Shown here: one piece after another, positions 53,889-63,760 of the stretch
Layout of the letters: each line of letters begins with the position of its first letter
How positions within the stretch are numbered: the stretch's first letter is position 1
Position numbers and translations under genes: made by a program
Notes under the pieces: generated by a model
Told to the model about the DNA's origin: nothing
Seen by the model: only the letters and a program-made list of their open reading frames with translations
Database searches by the model: none
DNA from: Methanobrevibacter arboriphilus
GTDB lineage: Archaea; Methanobacteriota; Methanobacteria; Methanobacteriales; Methanobacteriaceae
Assembly (NCBI RefSeq): GCF_019669925.1
Contig: NZ_AP019779.1
Span: 1,317,001-1,381,000 of the forward strand
DNA length: 64,000 nucleotides
Direction of reading: 5' to 3'

Positions 53889-55040
53889 ATGACTAATATT
53901 TTTGATAATTTGGCTGACAAAGGTTCCGTTTTTAAAGATAAACAATATTTAGACCACAGATTTTTACCTGATAACTTACCTCATAGAAAAGACCAGATTA
54001 CGGGCATAGCTAAATACTGGATAGAAGCTTTAAACAATGTAACACCTTCTGATGTAACTATTTATGGAAAAACAGGGACTGGAAAAACTGCAGCAGCTAA
54101 ATTTGCAATGAAACAATTAGAAGAAGCTGCATCTAATAAAGAATTAAGAATTAGAACTGAATATATTAGATGTACAGATTATACAACAGAATATCAGGTT
54201 ATAGCTAAACTTTGTCAACAAATGGGAAGAGATGTTCCTTATAGAGGATGGACTAAGGCAGAAGTTGTAAATACTTTTAGAGATATTCTTAAATCTAATT
54301 TATATGGAAATAAGATGATCTTGATTGTTGTTTTAGATGAGATAGATATTCTTCTTAAGAATGACGGAGATGGGATTCTTTATACACTAACAAGAACTGA
54401 TAATGTGTCAATATTATCTATAAGTAATTATGTTGATTTTAAAAAATTCATTAAAAGCAGAGTTATGAGTAGTTTTAGAGATAGAGAAATTGTTTTTCCT
54501 CCTTATGGAGCTCAACAGTTAGTTGATATCTTAGAAGAAAGATCAAGACTATCTTTTAACCCAGAAACATTAACAAATGACGTTATTCCTCTTTGTGCAG
54601 CTATGGCTGCTAAAGAAGAAGGAGATGCAAGGTATGCATTGGATCTTTTAAGAACAGCTGGTGAAATAGCTGATGAAAAAGAGTCTAAGCTTGTCCATGG
54701 TGACTATGTTAGAGAAGCAAAAGATAAGATTGAACATAATAAAATAACAGATCTTATTACCACACTACCTGCTCAACAACAGAGAGTGTTAGAAGCAATT
54801 TTAAATTTAACTCAGGAAAAAGAAGAAATTACCTCTGGTAAACTTTATGATACATATAAAGAGGTTTCTAAAGGAGATACAGTTTCATATAGAAGAATTT
54901 TTGACTTTATCAATGAACTTGAAATGCTTGGAATTATTTCTACAAACACAATTTCAAGAGGGCGTGGTAGAGGAAGAACTAATATAATTTCTTTACAGTG
55001 TGATAATGACATATTAGAGGATGCACTATATTCTATTTAA
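53889..55040 (+). CDS. cdc6: Orc1/Cdc6 replication initiator
   Basis: The 383-residue AAA+ initiator has Walker A GKTGTGKT at 60-67, Walker B VVLDEID at about 149-155, sensor segment LSISNY, and a C-terminal winged helix (about 295-370) ending in a basic RGRGRGRTN wing. It binds the origin boxes upstream and loads MCM. GGTGATGCA precedes the ATG. Its position downstream of the box cluster supports the origin assignment. Confidence 0.97.
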   Translation: MTNIFDNLADKGSVFKDKQYLDHRFLPDNLPHRKDQITGIAKYWIEALNNVTPSDVTIYGKTGTGKTAAAKFAMKQLEEAASNKELRIRTEYIRCTDYTTEYQVIAKLCQQMGRDVPYRGWTKAEVVNTFRDILKSNLYGNKMILIVVLDEIDILLKNDGDGILYTLTRTDNVSILSISNYVDFKKFIKSRVMSSFRDREIVFPPYGAQQLVDILEERSRLSFNPETLTNDVIPLCAAMAAKEEGDARYALDLLRTAGEIADEKESKLVHGDYVREAKDKIEHNKITDLITTLPAQQQRVLEAILNLTQEKEEITSGKLYDTYKEVSKGDTVSYRRIFDFINELEMLGIISTNTISRGRGRGRTNIISLQCDNDILEDALYSI

Positions 55041-55221
55041 TGTTTATTATTTACTATTGTTTTGATTATTTAGGTTATGATAAGATTATTATTCAAATAA
55101 TTTAGATTATATTATCATTTAAATTATTATTTCAAACTTTATAATTTAACTTTTATTATTATTCAATTTATTATTATTCAATTTTTTATTTAAATTGAAC
55201 CCTTTCTATGAAGGATTATAT

Positions 55222-56391
55222 ATGAATATTGCAATATTATCAGTTTCAAAAAAAGGAAAAATCCTTTCATCAAAACTTAAATCGTTATTATCTAAAGATC
55301 CAACTATAATCACTGTTGATACATATCATAAGAATATTAAAAATAATATTGACAATATTTTTATCGATAATGAGGATAAAACTTTAAAATATGATGCTAT
55401 TATTGGAATAATGGCTACAGGAATCCTTATAAGATCTATAGCTAAAAAAATTAAGAATAAAGCCATTGATCCTGCTATTTTAGCTATGGATGATAATGGA
55501 AAGTTTACTATTAGTTTACTTTCTGGTCATCTCGGCAGGGCAAATGAATTAGCTTTAAAAATATCTAAATTAATTAATTCAGAACCAGTAATAACTACTG
55601 CCACAGATATTAATAATAAAATTGGTATTGATTCTCTTTCAAACAAATATTATTGGGAAATTATCAATAAAAATGAAATTTTAGAATTCAATAAAGCAAT
55701 TTTAGATGAAAAAAATATTAAAATTTTTTTAAATAATGATGAAAATTCTAATGTAAGATATATCCGCGATTTAAATGATTTTTTAACTAATAAAAATAAA
55801 AATACAGTTGAAATCATTGACCTAAAAGATAATGAAATGTCAATAAATAATATTGATAATATATTTATTTCATCTACAATTACTAATTCAGTATATAATT
55901 CTAATACTAAATCTAATCAAGATGAATATAATAATATGTATAAAGATAATTATTTCGATATTTTTGCTAATTTTAACAATCACTACCTATTTTTTAAACA
56001 AAAAAAATTAGTTGTTGGAATTGGATCAAGAGCAGATATAAAAGAAAAAAACGTTTTAAATGCTATTAAACTAGCTATGCATAATTTAAAACTTCCTCTG
56101 GGACGGATTGATGCAATTGCTACAGTTGAAATTAAATCTAATGAGGAAGGAATTTTAAAAACAGCTAAACATCTTAAGACACCCTTGAAAATCGTATCTT
56201 TAAATGAAATAAGAAGATTAAATAATAAAACCATATCTCATTCAGATTTTGTAAAAAACAAATTTAATATCCCTGGAGTAGCTGAACCAGCAGCTCTTAT
56301 AATAGCAAATAAAAATGAAAATAATTCAAAACTTATTCATAAAAAAATAGCTATTAATGGTGTTACAGTTGCAGTTGCAGTTTCTAATTAA
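55222..56391 (+). CDS. cbiG: Cobalt-precorrin-5A hydrolase
   Basis: The 389-residue enzyme opens the lactone of cobalt-precorrin-5A, releasing acetaldehyde, in anaerobic corrin synthesis. The N-terminal half shows DAIIGIMATGILIRSIA and SLLSGHLGRANELALKIS; the C-terminal domain shows VVGIGSRADIKEKNV and FNIPGVAEPAAL. About 90 residues between the halves (roughly 160-250) are Asn/Asp/Lys-rich and look disordered. I start at ATG 55222 (MNIAILSVSKKG) with GGATTATAT before it; the TTG nine codons earlier lacks a ribosome site. Confidence 0.93.
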   Translation: MNIAILSVSKKGKILSSKLKSLLSKDPTIITVDTYHKNIKNNIDNIFIDNEDKTLKYDAIIGIMATGILIRSIAKKIKNKAIDPAILAMDDNGKFTISLLSGHLGRANELALKISKLINSEPVITTATDINNKIGIDSLSNKYYWEIINKNEILEFNKAILDEKNIKIFLNNDENSNVRYIRDLNDFLTNKNKNTVEIIDLKDNEMSINNIDNIFISSTITNSVYNSNTKSNQDEYNNMYKDNYFDIFANFNNHYLFFKQKKLVVGIGSRADIKEKNVLNAIKLAMHNLKLPLGRIDAIATVEIKSNEEGILKTAKHLKTPLKIVSLNEIRRLNNKTISHSDFVKNKFNIPGVAEPAALIIANKNENNSKLIHKKIAINGVTVAVAVSN

Positions 56392-56417
56392 TTTAAAGCT
56401 TTAAATATTTTTTATAT

Positions 56418-57425
56418 CTAATTTTCATCATAATAACTTTTCATAATGAAATAACAATCTTGGTCTTTAAAATAATCAATGTTAAAGCTGCTGATGTCCA
56501 AATCTTTTGGAACTTCTATTAATACATACTCATATTTATCTATATTATTTTTGTTAATTTTTGAATGTAAATAAAATATCATTGAGTTTTCATTTTCAAA
56601 AAATTGGTTTAGCTGATCATTTAAATTAATTTTATTACTATTAATTATTTTTTCATCGTTTGAATGATTTTTTATAGTGTCTAAAACCCAATAATTTTCT
56701 TTGTTCACACTATTTTCATTAAAAACAACATAATAGTTTTTTTCCTCAAAATCGTTTTTATTGAGCTTGAATCCTTTACAAATCCATTCATACTTTTCAT
56801 CATCAAAATGCTCATTTTTTTCAATATTTCGATGATTGCATAAATTTAAATTATTGTATGACTTATTATTAATTTTATCAATGTTTGAAACACTTATAAT
56901 TGATAAATCGCTATAAAAATTGCATCTAACAGTTCTATTTACAGCGATAATGTTTGATGAACTAGTTTCGTGATTATTAAAATCATCACTTATAGTAATA
57001 GGGTCAATACTAGAGTTAATAGGATAAATACTAATAGAACTTTTAATTTTGTTTTTAAATAGTTTTTTTGTAATTAAGTTTTCGTATTCTCCATTTTTTA
57101 ATATTTGAAGCTTTTTAAATGAAACTGTATTCAAGTAAAACTCTTCATCATTAACTTCACTACTATTTTCAATACTAAGTCCTGGATTAACAATACTAAA
57201 ATCATATAAGTTTTCCCAGTGTTTTGGTGTTCCAGGATTATTTATTAAAATATCTACTATTTCATTTGTTATTCTTTCAATTTCTTGTACTTCTAGGGAA
57301 TTCATTGTTTTTTCACTTGAAATGTCAATAATATTCATGATAGCCCCAAAAACTAAAATTAACATAAATAACGTTATTAACATGTTTGTTGAGAATGTTA
57401 ACCCTCTTGAATCTTTTAAAAACAT
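56418..57425 (-). CDS. Secreted/pilin-like protein with N-terminal membrane span, unknown function
   Basis: The 335-residue protein begins MFLKDSRGLTFSTNMLITLF: a short charged head, then one hydrophobic span (about 13-33) as in archaeal prepilins, then an extracytoplasmic domain rich in Asn, Ser and Glu with several N-x-S/T sites. I do not recognise the domain. It follows another protein of the same architecture on the same strand (200-base gap), so the two may form one surface assembly. GATGATAA precedes the ATG. It converges with cbiG, 26 bases away. Confidence 0.6.
   Translation of the reverse strand: MFLKDSRGLTFSTNMLITLFMLILVFGAIMNIIDISSEKTMNSLEVQEIERITNEIVDILINNPGTPKHWENLYDFSIVNPGLSIENSSEVNDEEFYLNTVSFKKLQILKNGEYENLITKKLFKNKIKSSISIYPINSSIDPITISDDFNNHETSSSNIIAVNRTVRCNFYSDLSIISVSNIDKINNKSYNNLNLCNHRNIEKNEHFDDEKYEWICKGFKLNKNDFEEKNYYVVFNENSVNKENYWVLDTIKNHSNDEKIINSNKINLNDQLNQFFENENSMIFYLHSKINKNNIDKYEYVLIEVPKDLDISSFNIDYFKDQDCYFIMKSYYDEN
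57311..57323 (+). promoter_or_regulatory. Origin-box-like sequence inside a coding region
   Basis: TTTCACTTGAAAT followed by GTC, one base from the box consensus. It lies within the gene at 56418-57425. Confidence 0.4.
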
Positions 57426-57625
57426 TTTATCATCATTAAAATTTGATACTTATTAGATACTTATTAGCTATTTATTAGCTACTTATTATTTTATTTATTA
57501 ATCATTCTTTGAAATTCCTTTAAAATGTTTTTTTAACTATTTTTAACTATTTATTAACTACTAATTTTAAATAGATTTTAATTAAAATTTAACCATTTTT
57601 AAATAGTTTTATATAAATCCAATTT

Positions 57626-58705
57626 TCATAAAATCCCATATTTAGCTCTATGAGAGTCATCTATAACTAATATTTCAGATATATCATCTTTTTTAAAGAA
57701 TTCAACAATATTTCCAGGATAATGATCATTGAAAAGCACGTGATCTGATCCAGAAATGGATTTTTCAGTTATATTTCCATTAATATTTTTTTTAGGCTGA
57801 GGAACAATAAAAACTTCCAACCCATAATGATAACAACTTCCTTTACCTTCTAAACGGCATAAATAACAGCTTCCATCTGCACTTTCATGAAAATAGCCAT
57901 TATCAATGCAATTTTTCATGCAATATCCTTCGCCATGGATTTTATAAGGATCATATATACATTTTCTTATTATCAAAGAACCAGTAGCATTTTCATAAAT
58001 TTTTGGATTTAAAAGTCCATTTTTAACCATATAATATGATAATGCATCATTATAATCTATTTTTGTGCCATTTTCAATTAGTGTGGGGTGCTCTCTACAC
58101 ATTAAAAAAGGCAAAGGATCTTTAAGCCCTTCAATTGAAACAACACTTTCAACCACATTACTATATGATTCTTTTCCTTTTTTTGCATTGACGAGAGTTT
58201 TCACATTAATATGAAATGGATCTTTTCCATTGTAAACAGATAAAACCTCATTTTCAATATTTATGCCATTTTTTAATTGGTAATATTCTTCTTGTTTTTC
58301 TAACTTCTTTTGTATTTCATCTTTAACTATTTCTCTACTATCATAACTTGGATTATGGTTTTTAATAACATCATCAGTTAATTTACTAATCACAACTTTA
58401 CTAAGAACTGGAATATTCTTATTATGATTCTCAATTACATAATTAAAAGAGTTTGAATCTTCAGAAGCACTAATTATTTCTTGATAGGATATTGAAAAGT
58501 TTAAAATCAATATAATGCTTATTATAAAACAAAAAATAAATAATAATGATAAGCCTGTAAAAATACTGCCTTTCTTTTCCTTAAATAGATTATTTTTACC
58601 TATTCTTTTTAAATGATAATTTTTAAAATCAAAACTTTTAAAATTAATATTTTTTATAGAATTAATTTTTTTATAGTATAAACTTATAACTTCTAATAAT
58701 TTCAT
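57626..58705 (-). CDS. Membrane-anchored Cys-rich surface protein, prepilin-like, unknown function
   Basis: The 359-residue protein has a basic cytoplasmic head of about 45 residues, a prepilin-like junction KEKKGSIFTG (43-52), one span (about 50-72) and a large extracellular part. That part contains seven Cys (203, 249, 262, 266, 280, 283, 291) in CMKNC and CYLC pairs, which may bind metal or form disulfides, plus N-glycosylation-type sites. No ribosome site precedes the ATG, so the start is uncertain. Partner of the downstream gene at 56418. Function unknown. Confidence 0.6.
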   Translation of the reverse strand: MKLLEVISLYYKKINSIKNINFKSFDFKNYHLKRIGKNNLFKEKKGSIFTGLSLLFIFCFIISIILILNFSISYQEIISASEDSNSFNYVIENHNKNIPVLSKVVISKLTDDVIKNHNPSYDSREIVKDEIQKKLEKQEEYYQLKNGINIENEVLSVYNGKDPFHINVKTLVNAKKGKESYSNVVESVVSIEGLKDPLPFLMCREHPTLIENGTKIDYNDALSYYMVKNGLLNPKIYENATGSLIIRKCIYDPYKIHGEGYCMKNCIDNGYFHESADGSCYLCRLEGKGSCYHYGLEVFIVPQPKKNINGNITEKSISGSDHVLFNDHYPGNIVEFFKKDDISEILVIDDSHRAKYGIL

Positions 58706-58873
58706 GAAAAACTATTTATAAATCTTTATATAAGTATATTACTTAATTTTAAACTTAATAATGCTTCTAAGAGTGATTATTATATTAATTTTCAAAAATT
58801 TACTTTAAAACATAAAATAAACTAAAAAATAAAAAGTTTTCAAAGATTTAATAAAGAACAGAAGAAGATTTAT

Positions 58874-60226
58874 TTATAAATTTAAAAGGCTTAAAATCAT
58901 TATAGAAATTGAAATCAATGTTAAAGATGATAGAGAATCAGTAACACTTGTTGAAATTGGAATTACAATATTATCTGGGTCTAAACCATTTTTATATGAT
59001 AATGAAGATATTAAAAATACTATTAAAAGCATAACACTTATTAAAAGTATACCTGCTATTGTACTTATCCCTATGATAGGTATAAAACCTAAACCTGGTA
59101 TATTAAGGAGTTTTGAAGATAATTCTGCTAATAATCCAATAATTGGATATATAATTATTGCTAAAAAAATTATTATTGAGAAATTTCTAATTGTTATCTT
59201 TTCTGGTTTTAATACTGGACTTATTAAACCTGAATGAAGTGCAGATGAAAGTCTTGCTCCTAGAATACTAACAAGGTTTCCACTTTCACCAGAAAAAAGT
59301 GGAACTAAAGTTAAAAGACTCGGATTTTTAAGAAGAGTATTAATAGAGTTATTTAAAAATCCGCCTGCTGTAACTCCTAAAAATGAACAAACAAGCAGTA
59401 CTGGAGTGGATTGTTTTAAAATTTTTTTCATTTCCCCACCTGCTTTTATTCCATAAATAAAACTTAAAATAGCGATTAATATTATAAATATAAACACACT
59501 ATATTTTAAAATCACACTTGATAAAAAAGAAACTAAAATTACAGCTAAAATGATAGCAGGTAATGTGAATAAATCTCCAAAAGCAGCTATAACTGGAGTT
59601 GATATATTATCTGGATCCCACCCATTTTCAAAACTTTTAAGTGATATTAACATAGTTAGTGGTAGCATTATTACACTTGAAATAACTCCTGCAAATAGTG
59701 AAATTAATGTAAAGTCAACTAAACTTATGCTTTCAAATCCAAATATTATACATATTCCTTTAGCTAAAAATGCTAAAAAAATAGAAAGTATCATAGTTAA
59801 AATAAGTGAAGATAATATGTTCTCTGATAAAATCTTAGAACGCTTAAATTTAGGGGACAATAAACCTATATGAAGATTTGTAGCTAATCGTGAACCAAGA
59901 GCTCCAAATATGTTTCCCCTCATTCCAATAGCTCCTGGAATAATAACTAAGAGCCCTGGAAACGCGGCTAAAAAACTTGTCATATTTCCAATAATAATGC
60001 CTGCAAATAAATCTCCAATAGCACATATTAAAAGAGCAATAAATGCCTCTCTTAACACATCATTTGTTTCCTTAAAGAAATACTTAAATCTGTGGCCTAT
60101 TAGATAAGGAATAGAAAATAAATAATTTATCTTTCTATATATGAATATAAAAGAGTTGACTATGAATGATATTATTATTGAAAATATTTGGCGAATCATC
60201 TTCAATAGAAGTTTTATTTTCTTCAT
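58874..60226 (-). CDS. Tandem MgtE-type divalent cation transporter
   Basis: The 450-residue protein holds two MgtE membrane domains in tandem (about 55-225 and 260-450), each with the pore motifs PG-GxRGN-like (IPGAIGMRGN; FSGESGNLVS) and a D-P-D-N loop (GWDPDNISTP; GLDPDNIVIP). There is no cytosolic N/CBS domain as in bacterial MgtE; the layout is that of eukaryotic SLC41. It transports Mg or a related divalent cation. ATG 60226 is preceded by AGGTGAT. The neighbouring PhoU/TrkA-C gene likely regulates it. Confidence 0.9.
   Translation of the reverse strand: MKKIKLLLKMIRQIFSIIISFIVNSFIFIYRKINYLFSIPYLIGHRFKYFFKETNDVLREAFIALLICAIGDLFAGIIIGNMTSFLAAFPGLLVIIPGAIGMRGNIFGALGSRLATNLHIGLLSPKFKRSKILSENILSSLILTMILSIFLAFLAKGICIIFGFESISLVDFTLISLFAGVISSVIMLPLTMLISLKSFENGWDPDNISTPVIAAFGDLFTLPAIILAVILVSFLSSVILKYSVFIFIILIAILSFIYGIKAGGEMKKILKQSTPVLLVCSFLGVTAGGFLNNSINTLLKNPSLLTLVPLFSGESGNLVSILGARLSSALHSGLISPVLKPEKITIRNFSIIIFLAIIIYPIIGLLAELSSKLLNIPGLGFIPIIGISTIAGILLISVMLLIVFLISSLSYKNGLDPDNIVIPISTSVTDSLSSLTLISISIMILSLLNL
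59671..59683 (+). promoter_or_regulatory. Exact origin-box core inside the MgtE-like gene
   Basis: TTACACTTGAAAT, identical to the origin core, followed by AACTCC rather than the usual ATGT extension. Confidence 0.4.
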
Positions 60227-60420
60227 AAATATCACCTACAAACATAATTCCAACTCTTCTGGTTAATAGTTTTATTTTATTTTTAAAAGCTTATTTAATA
60301 TTATACTACTTTAAATATTTATTATTATAATAATAGACTTATTATTACTCTAAAATATTTATTATTCTAATATATTTATTATTATTCTTAAATATTTATT
60401 TTTAATAAATTTAAACGTAT

Positions 60421-60433
60421 ATTTCAAGTGTAA
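60421..60433 (-). promoter_or_regulatory. Exact origin-box in the spacer between the MgtE-like and PhoU-like genes
   Basis: Minus strand TTACACTTGAAAT followed by ATACGTTT, matching the extended box form of the origin. It is in non-coding DNA about 7.4 kb past the last origin box. Confidence 0.65.
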
Positions 60434-60486
60434 TTAAATTATTTAAATATTTTATTTAATCAGTTATTTTTAATCTTTCAGTATTT

Positions 60487-61107
60487 TTAATCTCCAGATT
60501 GCGATTGTCCTTCTTCATCAACTATATCGGATATTTCATCAAAGTCAATTTCGCTATTAGCTAATTTTTTAAGGAGTTCTGAGCCTACCTCAGTTCCTTT
60601 AGCAATTAAAGCATCTCCTTCTCTTATAACAGTGTGTTTATCAGGCCCATATATCCATGTTTCATCTCTTCTAATTGCTATAACAATCATTCCTGTCCTG
60701 TTAGCTAAAACTAATTCACCAAGTGATTTATCTGACAATTCTGATTCTTTTTCAACAGTAACACTTATAATAAGTTCTTCTGCTTCTTCCATGACCATTT
60801 TAAATACTGGGTGTGGTTTTATTCCTTTAATAACAATATCTGCCAAATCTTTAGCTGCATTTGCAATACTTTCAGCTGCTTCAGCTATTTCGATTAATGC
60901 AGTTAATTTTTCAGCATCTTCCACAGAACGTGCAGCCACAAGAGATTGCTTTTTTATTTCATAATTTAAGCTATTAACTTTATTTTCAAGCTTTAAAACT
61001 TCTTTTGCAGCGTCTTTACTATTAAAAAGTACAGCTGAATAAGCTAAATCTACCATTAGCTCGGATAAATTTTTCATTTCTATTAGAATATCTTTTATGC
61101 TAGCCAT
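60487..61107 (-). CDS. PhoU-like / TrkA-C regulatory protein
   Basis: The 206-residue cytosolic protein has a PhoU-like all-helical N-terminal part (about 1-110) and a TrkA-C domain (about 125-195; [33 protein letters not shown]). This pairing is common beside MgtE/SLC41-like transporters and probably gates the transporter in response to a ligand. Thirteen bases separate it from cbiH upstream, so it shares that transcript; GGATGGAAAC precedes the ATG. Confidence 0.85.
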   Translation of the reverse strand: MASIKDILIEMKNLSELMVDLAYSAVLFNSKDAAKEVLKLENKVNSLNYEIKKQSLVAARSVEDAEKLTALIEIAEAAESIANAAKDLADIVIKGIKPHPVFKMVMEEAEELIISVTVEKESELSDKSLGELVLANRTGMIVIAIRRDETWIYGPDKHTVIREGDALIAKGTEVGSELLKKLANSEIDFDEISDIVDEEGQSQSGD

Positions 61108-61120
61108 GTTTCCATCCTTA

Positions 61121-62227
61121 TCAATTATTTTTATTCTCTAAAATACATTGTCTTCTTAATTTTAATAAATCTTTCTTTTTTAATTTTAGATCATTAACAT
61201 CTTCTAATATATTGTTTAATCCTTTTCTAATGCATTCAACTGTATTTTTTTGATGGATCCATTCACAGTCTTCACAACTCCAAACACCTTTATTTTTTAT
61301 CCATTTTCCACCAGTTGATCCATCTCCACAGGGATAAAATGGACAATAACAAAAATCACAGTATTGGGACTCGTTTTCACATTCATGGCAAGGATAGTAC
61401 TCACAGCTAGTATTAGGTCCTATTGGAGAAGTTCCTTCTAAGTATTCTTTATAAAAATTTTCTGAAAGTGGATGAATTTCAGATTTAATAACATAACCTC
61501 TAGGTGTAATCATGAAACCATCTTGAAGATAGGTTAAAGAGTTTCCAACAATTAATATTGTGGACATATTAATATCCTCTTCATTTAACTCTTCAAGAGT
61601 AATTATATTTGTTTTTATAGGACTTTCATTGTTATACCCACTTTCACTACTATCAACAATTCCAATTAATGTTTTAGAATCTTTTGTTTCATTTAGTATT
61701 TTTTTAAACATTCTAAAAGGTTTTTTCCTGGTTTTACTAATTGGATTGTATATGGCCATAATTAAGTTAGCTTTTGATGCAAATTCTATTTTTTTTCCTA
61801 TCTCTGATAATGGTGTTAATATATCACTTAAACTTATAACTGCAAAATCATGGAGTGGTGCTCCAAGAAGAGAAGCTGCAAAATTAACAGCACTAACACC
61901 TGGAAAAATTTTAATATCTCGTTGTGGATTAAAATCATTATATTTACTTATAAGTTGAAACATTAAGTTGGCCATTCCATAAACACCAGGATCTCCAGAA
62001 CTAATTAAGGCAACATTTTTTCCTTCTAAGCTTTTATTTATAGCAAGCTCTCCTCTAGAAATTTCATCTCCCATTCCTTTTTTGATGATTTCTTTATCTT
62101 TAATTAAATCCTGTATTGAGTCAACATATTTTTTATAACCAATTATAACATCAGATTCTTTTAAAGCATTAAGAGCTGATTCTGTAATATTGTTTCTACT
62201 AGGTCCAATCCCAATTATATTGATCAT
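61121..62227 (-). CDS. cbiH: Cobalt-factor III C17-methyltransferase with Cys-rich tail
   Basis: The 368-residue enzyme methylates C17 and contracts the corrin ring. The methyltransferase part (about 1-245) has [21 protein letters not shown] (about 76-86) and the [26 protein letters not shown] block. A C-terminal domain (about 270-335) has ten Cys, starting CEYYPCHEC, matching the small Cys-rich domain fused to cobamide enzymes in methanogens, and likely binds a metal or Fe-S centre. ATG 62227 is preceded by GGTGGAAAT; the ATG four codons upstream overlaps that site. Confidence 0.92.
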   Translation of the reverse strand: MINIIGIGPSRNNITESALNALKESDVIIGYKKYVDSIQDLIKDKEIIKKGMGDEISRGELAINKSLEGKNVALISSGDPGVYGMANLMFQLISKYNDFNPQRDIKIFPGVSAVNFAASLLGAPLHDFAVISLSDILTPLSEIGKKIEFASKANLIMAIYNPISKTRKKPFRMFKKILNETKDSKTLIGIVDSSESGYNNESPIKTNIITLEELNEEDINMSTILIVGNSLTYLQDGFMITPRGYVIKSEIHPLSENFYKEYLEGTSPIGPNTSCEYYPCHECENESQYCDFCYCPFYPCGDGSTGGKWIKNKGVWSCEDCEWIHQKNTVECIRKGLNNILEDVNDLKLKKKDLLKLRRQCILENKNN

Positions 62228-62339
62228 TATTTCCACCATTAGATATTAGTATGATATTACTATTAGCTATTAATATAATATTTAATTATTATTTTAATTA
62301 TTATTTAACTATTTTTATATCTATCTTTAAAGCTTATAT

Positions 62340-62894
62340 TTAACCAATAGTAATCCTATCAGAACCATTATTTACAGAGTAACTATTAGAGCTGGTTTGA
62401 TTGAAGAATTTCAATATAGAAATTATTTTAAGTGTATTTAAATCAACCGTGATACCACTATCACTACTGTTCGCTTCAGCAGTGGCTTTTATAATATAAT
62501 CAGGGGTTCCAGACAATACAATTCTCCCGGATGTAGTATTTGGTGAAGAATAAGCCAACGCAGTAATATTGACTGAAATTTTACCTTCACTGGAACCAGA
62601 ATAGGTAGTAAAGTTCATACTATCTATATCCACACCATCAACTTTTGCAAGAGACGTTAAATTTTCACTCACATCTACTTTGTTTGTAACATTTACTTTT
62701 TGAGGATCCTTAATCAGAACACTATTAATATTTTCAGAGCTAAATAATTCTGCAATGGTATTTATTTGTAGGTCAATAAGTCCTTTAACATCTGGTGGCT
62801 CTGAAGTGACGATTGTATATGAGCTAAGAAGACCTGCTTCAAAAAATCCTATAAAAAGTAATAAGATGAGAATTATCTTAAGTGCTTTTGGCAT
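62340..62894 (-). CDS. Secreted membrane-anchored surface protein, glycosylated type
   Basis: The 184-residue protein has an N-terminal signal-anchor (residues 7-25) and then an extracytoplasmic domain with eight N-x-S/T sites (for example NVT, NLT, NFT, NIT, NTT, NQT), suggesting N-glycosylation. No family is recognised. AGGTGATAGT precedes the ATG. It could be exported and stay anchored by its uncleaved N terminus. Confidence 0.6.
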   Translation of the reverse strand: MPKALKIILILLLFIGFFEAGLLSSYTIVTSEPPDVKGLIDLQINTIAELFSSENINSVLIKDPQKVNVTNKVDVSENLTSLAKVDGVDIDSMNFTTYSGSSEGKISVNITALAYSSPNTTSGRIVLSGTPDYIIKATAEANSSDSGITVDLNTLKIISILKFFNQTSSNSYSVNNGSDRITIG

Positions 62895-63760
62895 ACTATC
62901 ACCTAATATTTTAATTAATATAATATTTAATTAGTAATATTTATTAATATAACATTTAATTGTTATTAATTATTTAATATTCATTGTATATTGTTATAAG
63001 TTATTAATTATCTTTTAAATCATTAATTACCCATCGTTTAATAAGCTAAATTAACATATTTTATAATAATTCATGTTGTTTATAAATTAATTATATAATT
63101 TAAAATTATAATAAGTATTGATGCATTTCAAGTATTAATATTATATTTTAATTATTAATTATACTTCAAGAAACTATTTATTCGAGAAACTATATTTTAA
63201 AAGTAGATACATTAAATATTTTTCTGTAATTCATCTTTATTCAATAAGTTTTAAAGTATCACTAAAATTTTATAAAAACATAAAACTTTTAAAAAATATA
63301 GACTTGTAAGAAATATAAAATTTATAAGAATATAAAATAAATAATTTTTAAATTCATTTTAATATATTCTATTTATTAATAATATATATTAAATTAACTT
63401 TGTTTATTTAGTTTAATAAAATTAACTATTTTTATATTTTTATTAAATATTGATTTATAATTATTTTTAGTATTATTGTAAAGTATTTGTTGTAAAATGC
63501 TAAACATTAAACATGCAAATTTAAAAATACATGAATTAATTTTAAATTATACTAAAATTATATAATAGACTATTATACAAATGAGATTGTATTAATAGAA
63601 ACTATATAAATAGATTTCATAACAAGAGATTTTATAGTAAAATAAGTTAAAATATAATAACTAAAAATAAAATTTAATAGCAAGAAAAAATAAAGTAAAA
63701 TAAACTATAATTATAATAAAATATTTTGTGGATTTTACATAAAAACAACGATAGATATAA
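62895..63760. other. Non-coding spacer between divergent genes
   Basis: 866 AT-rich bases. It contains a degenerate origin-box-like sequence (63125-63136, minus strand AATACTTGAAAT with the preceding GCAT) and otherwise nothing I can name. It includes the PolD small-subunit promoter region. Confidence 0.6.
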
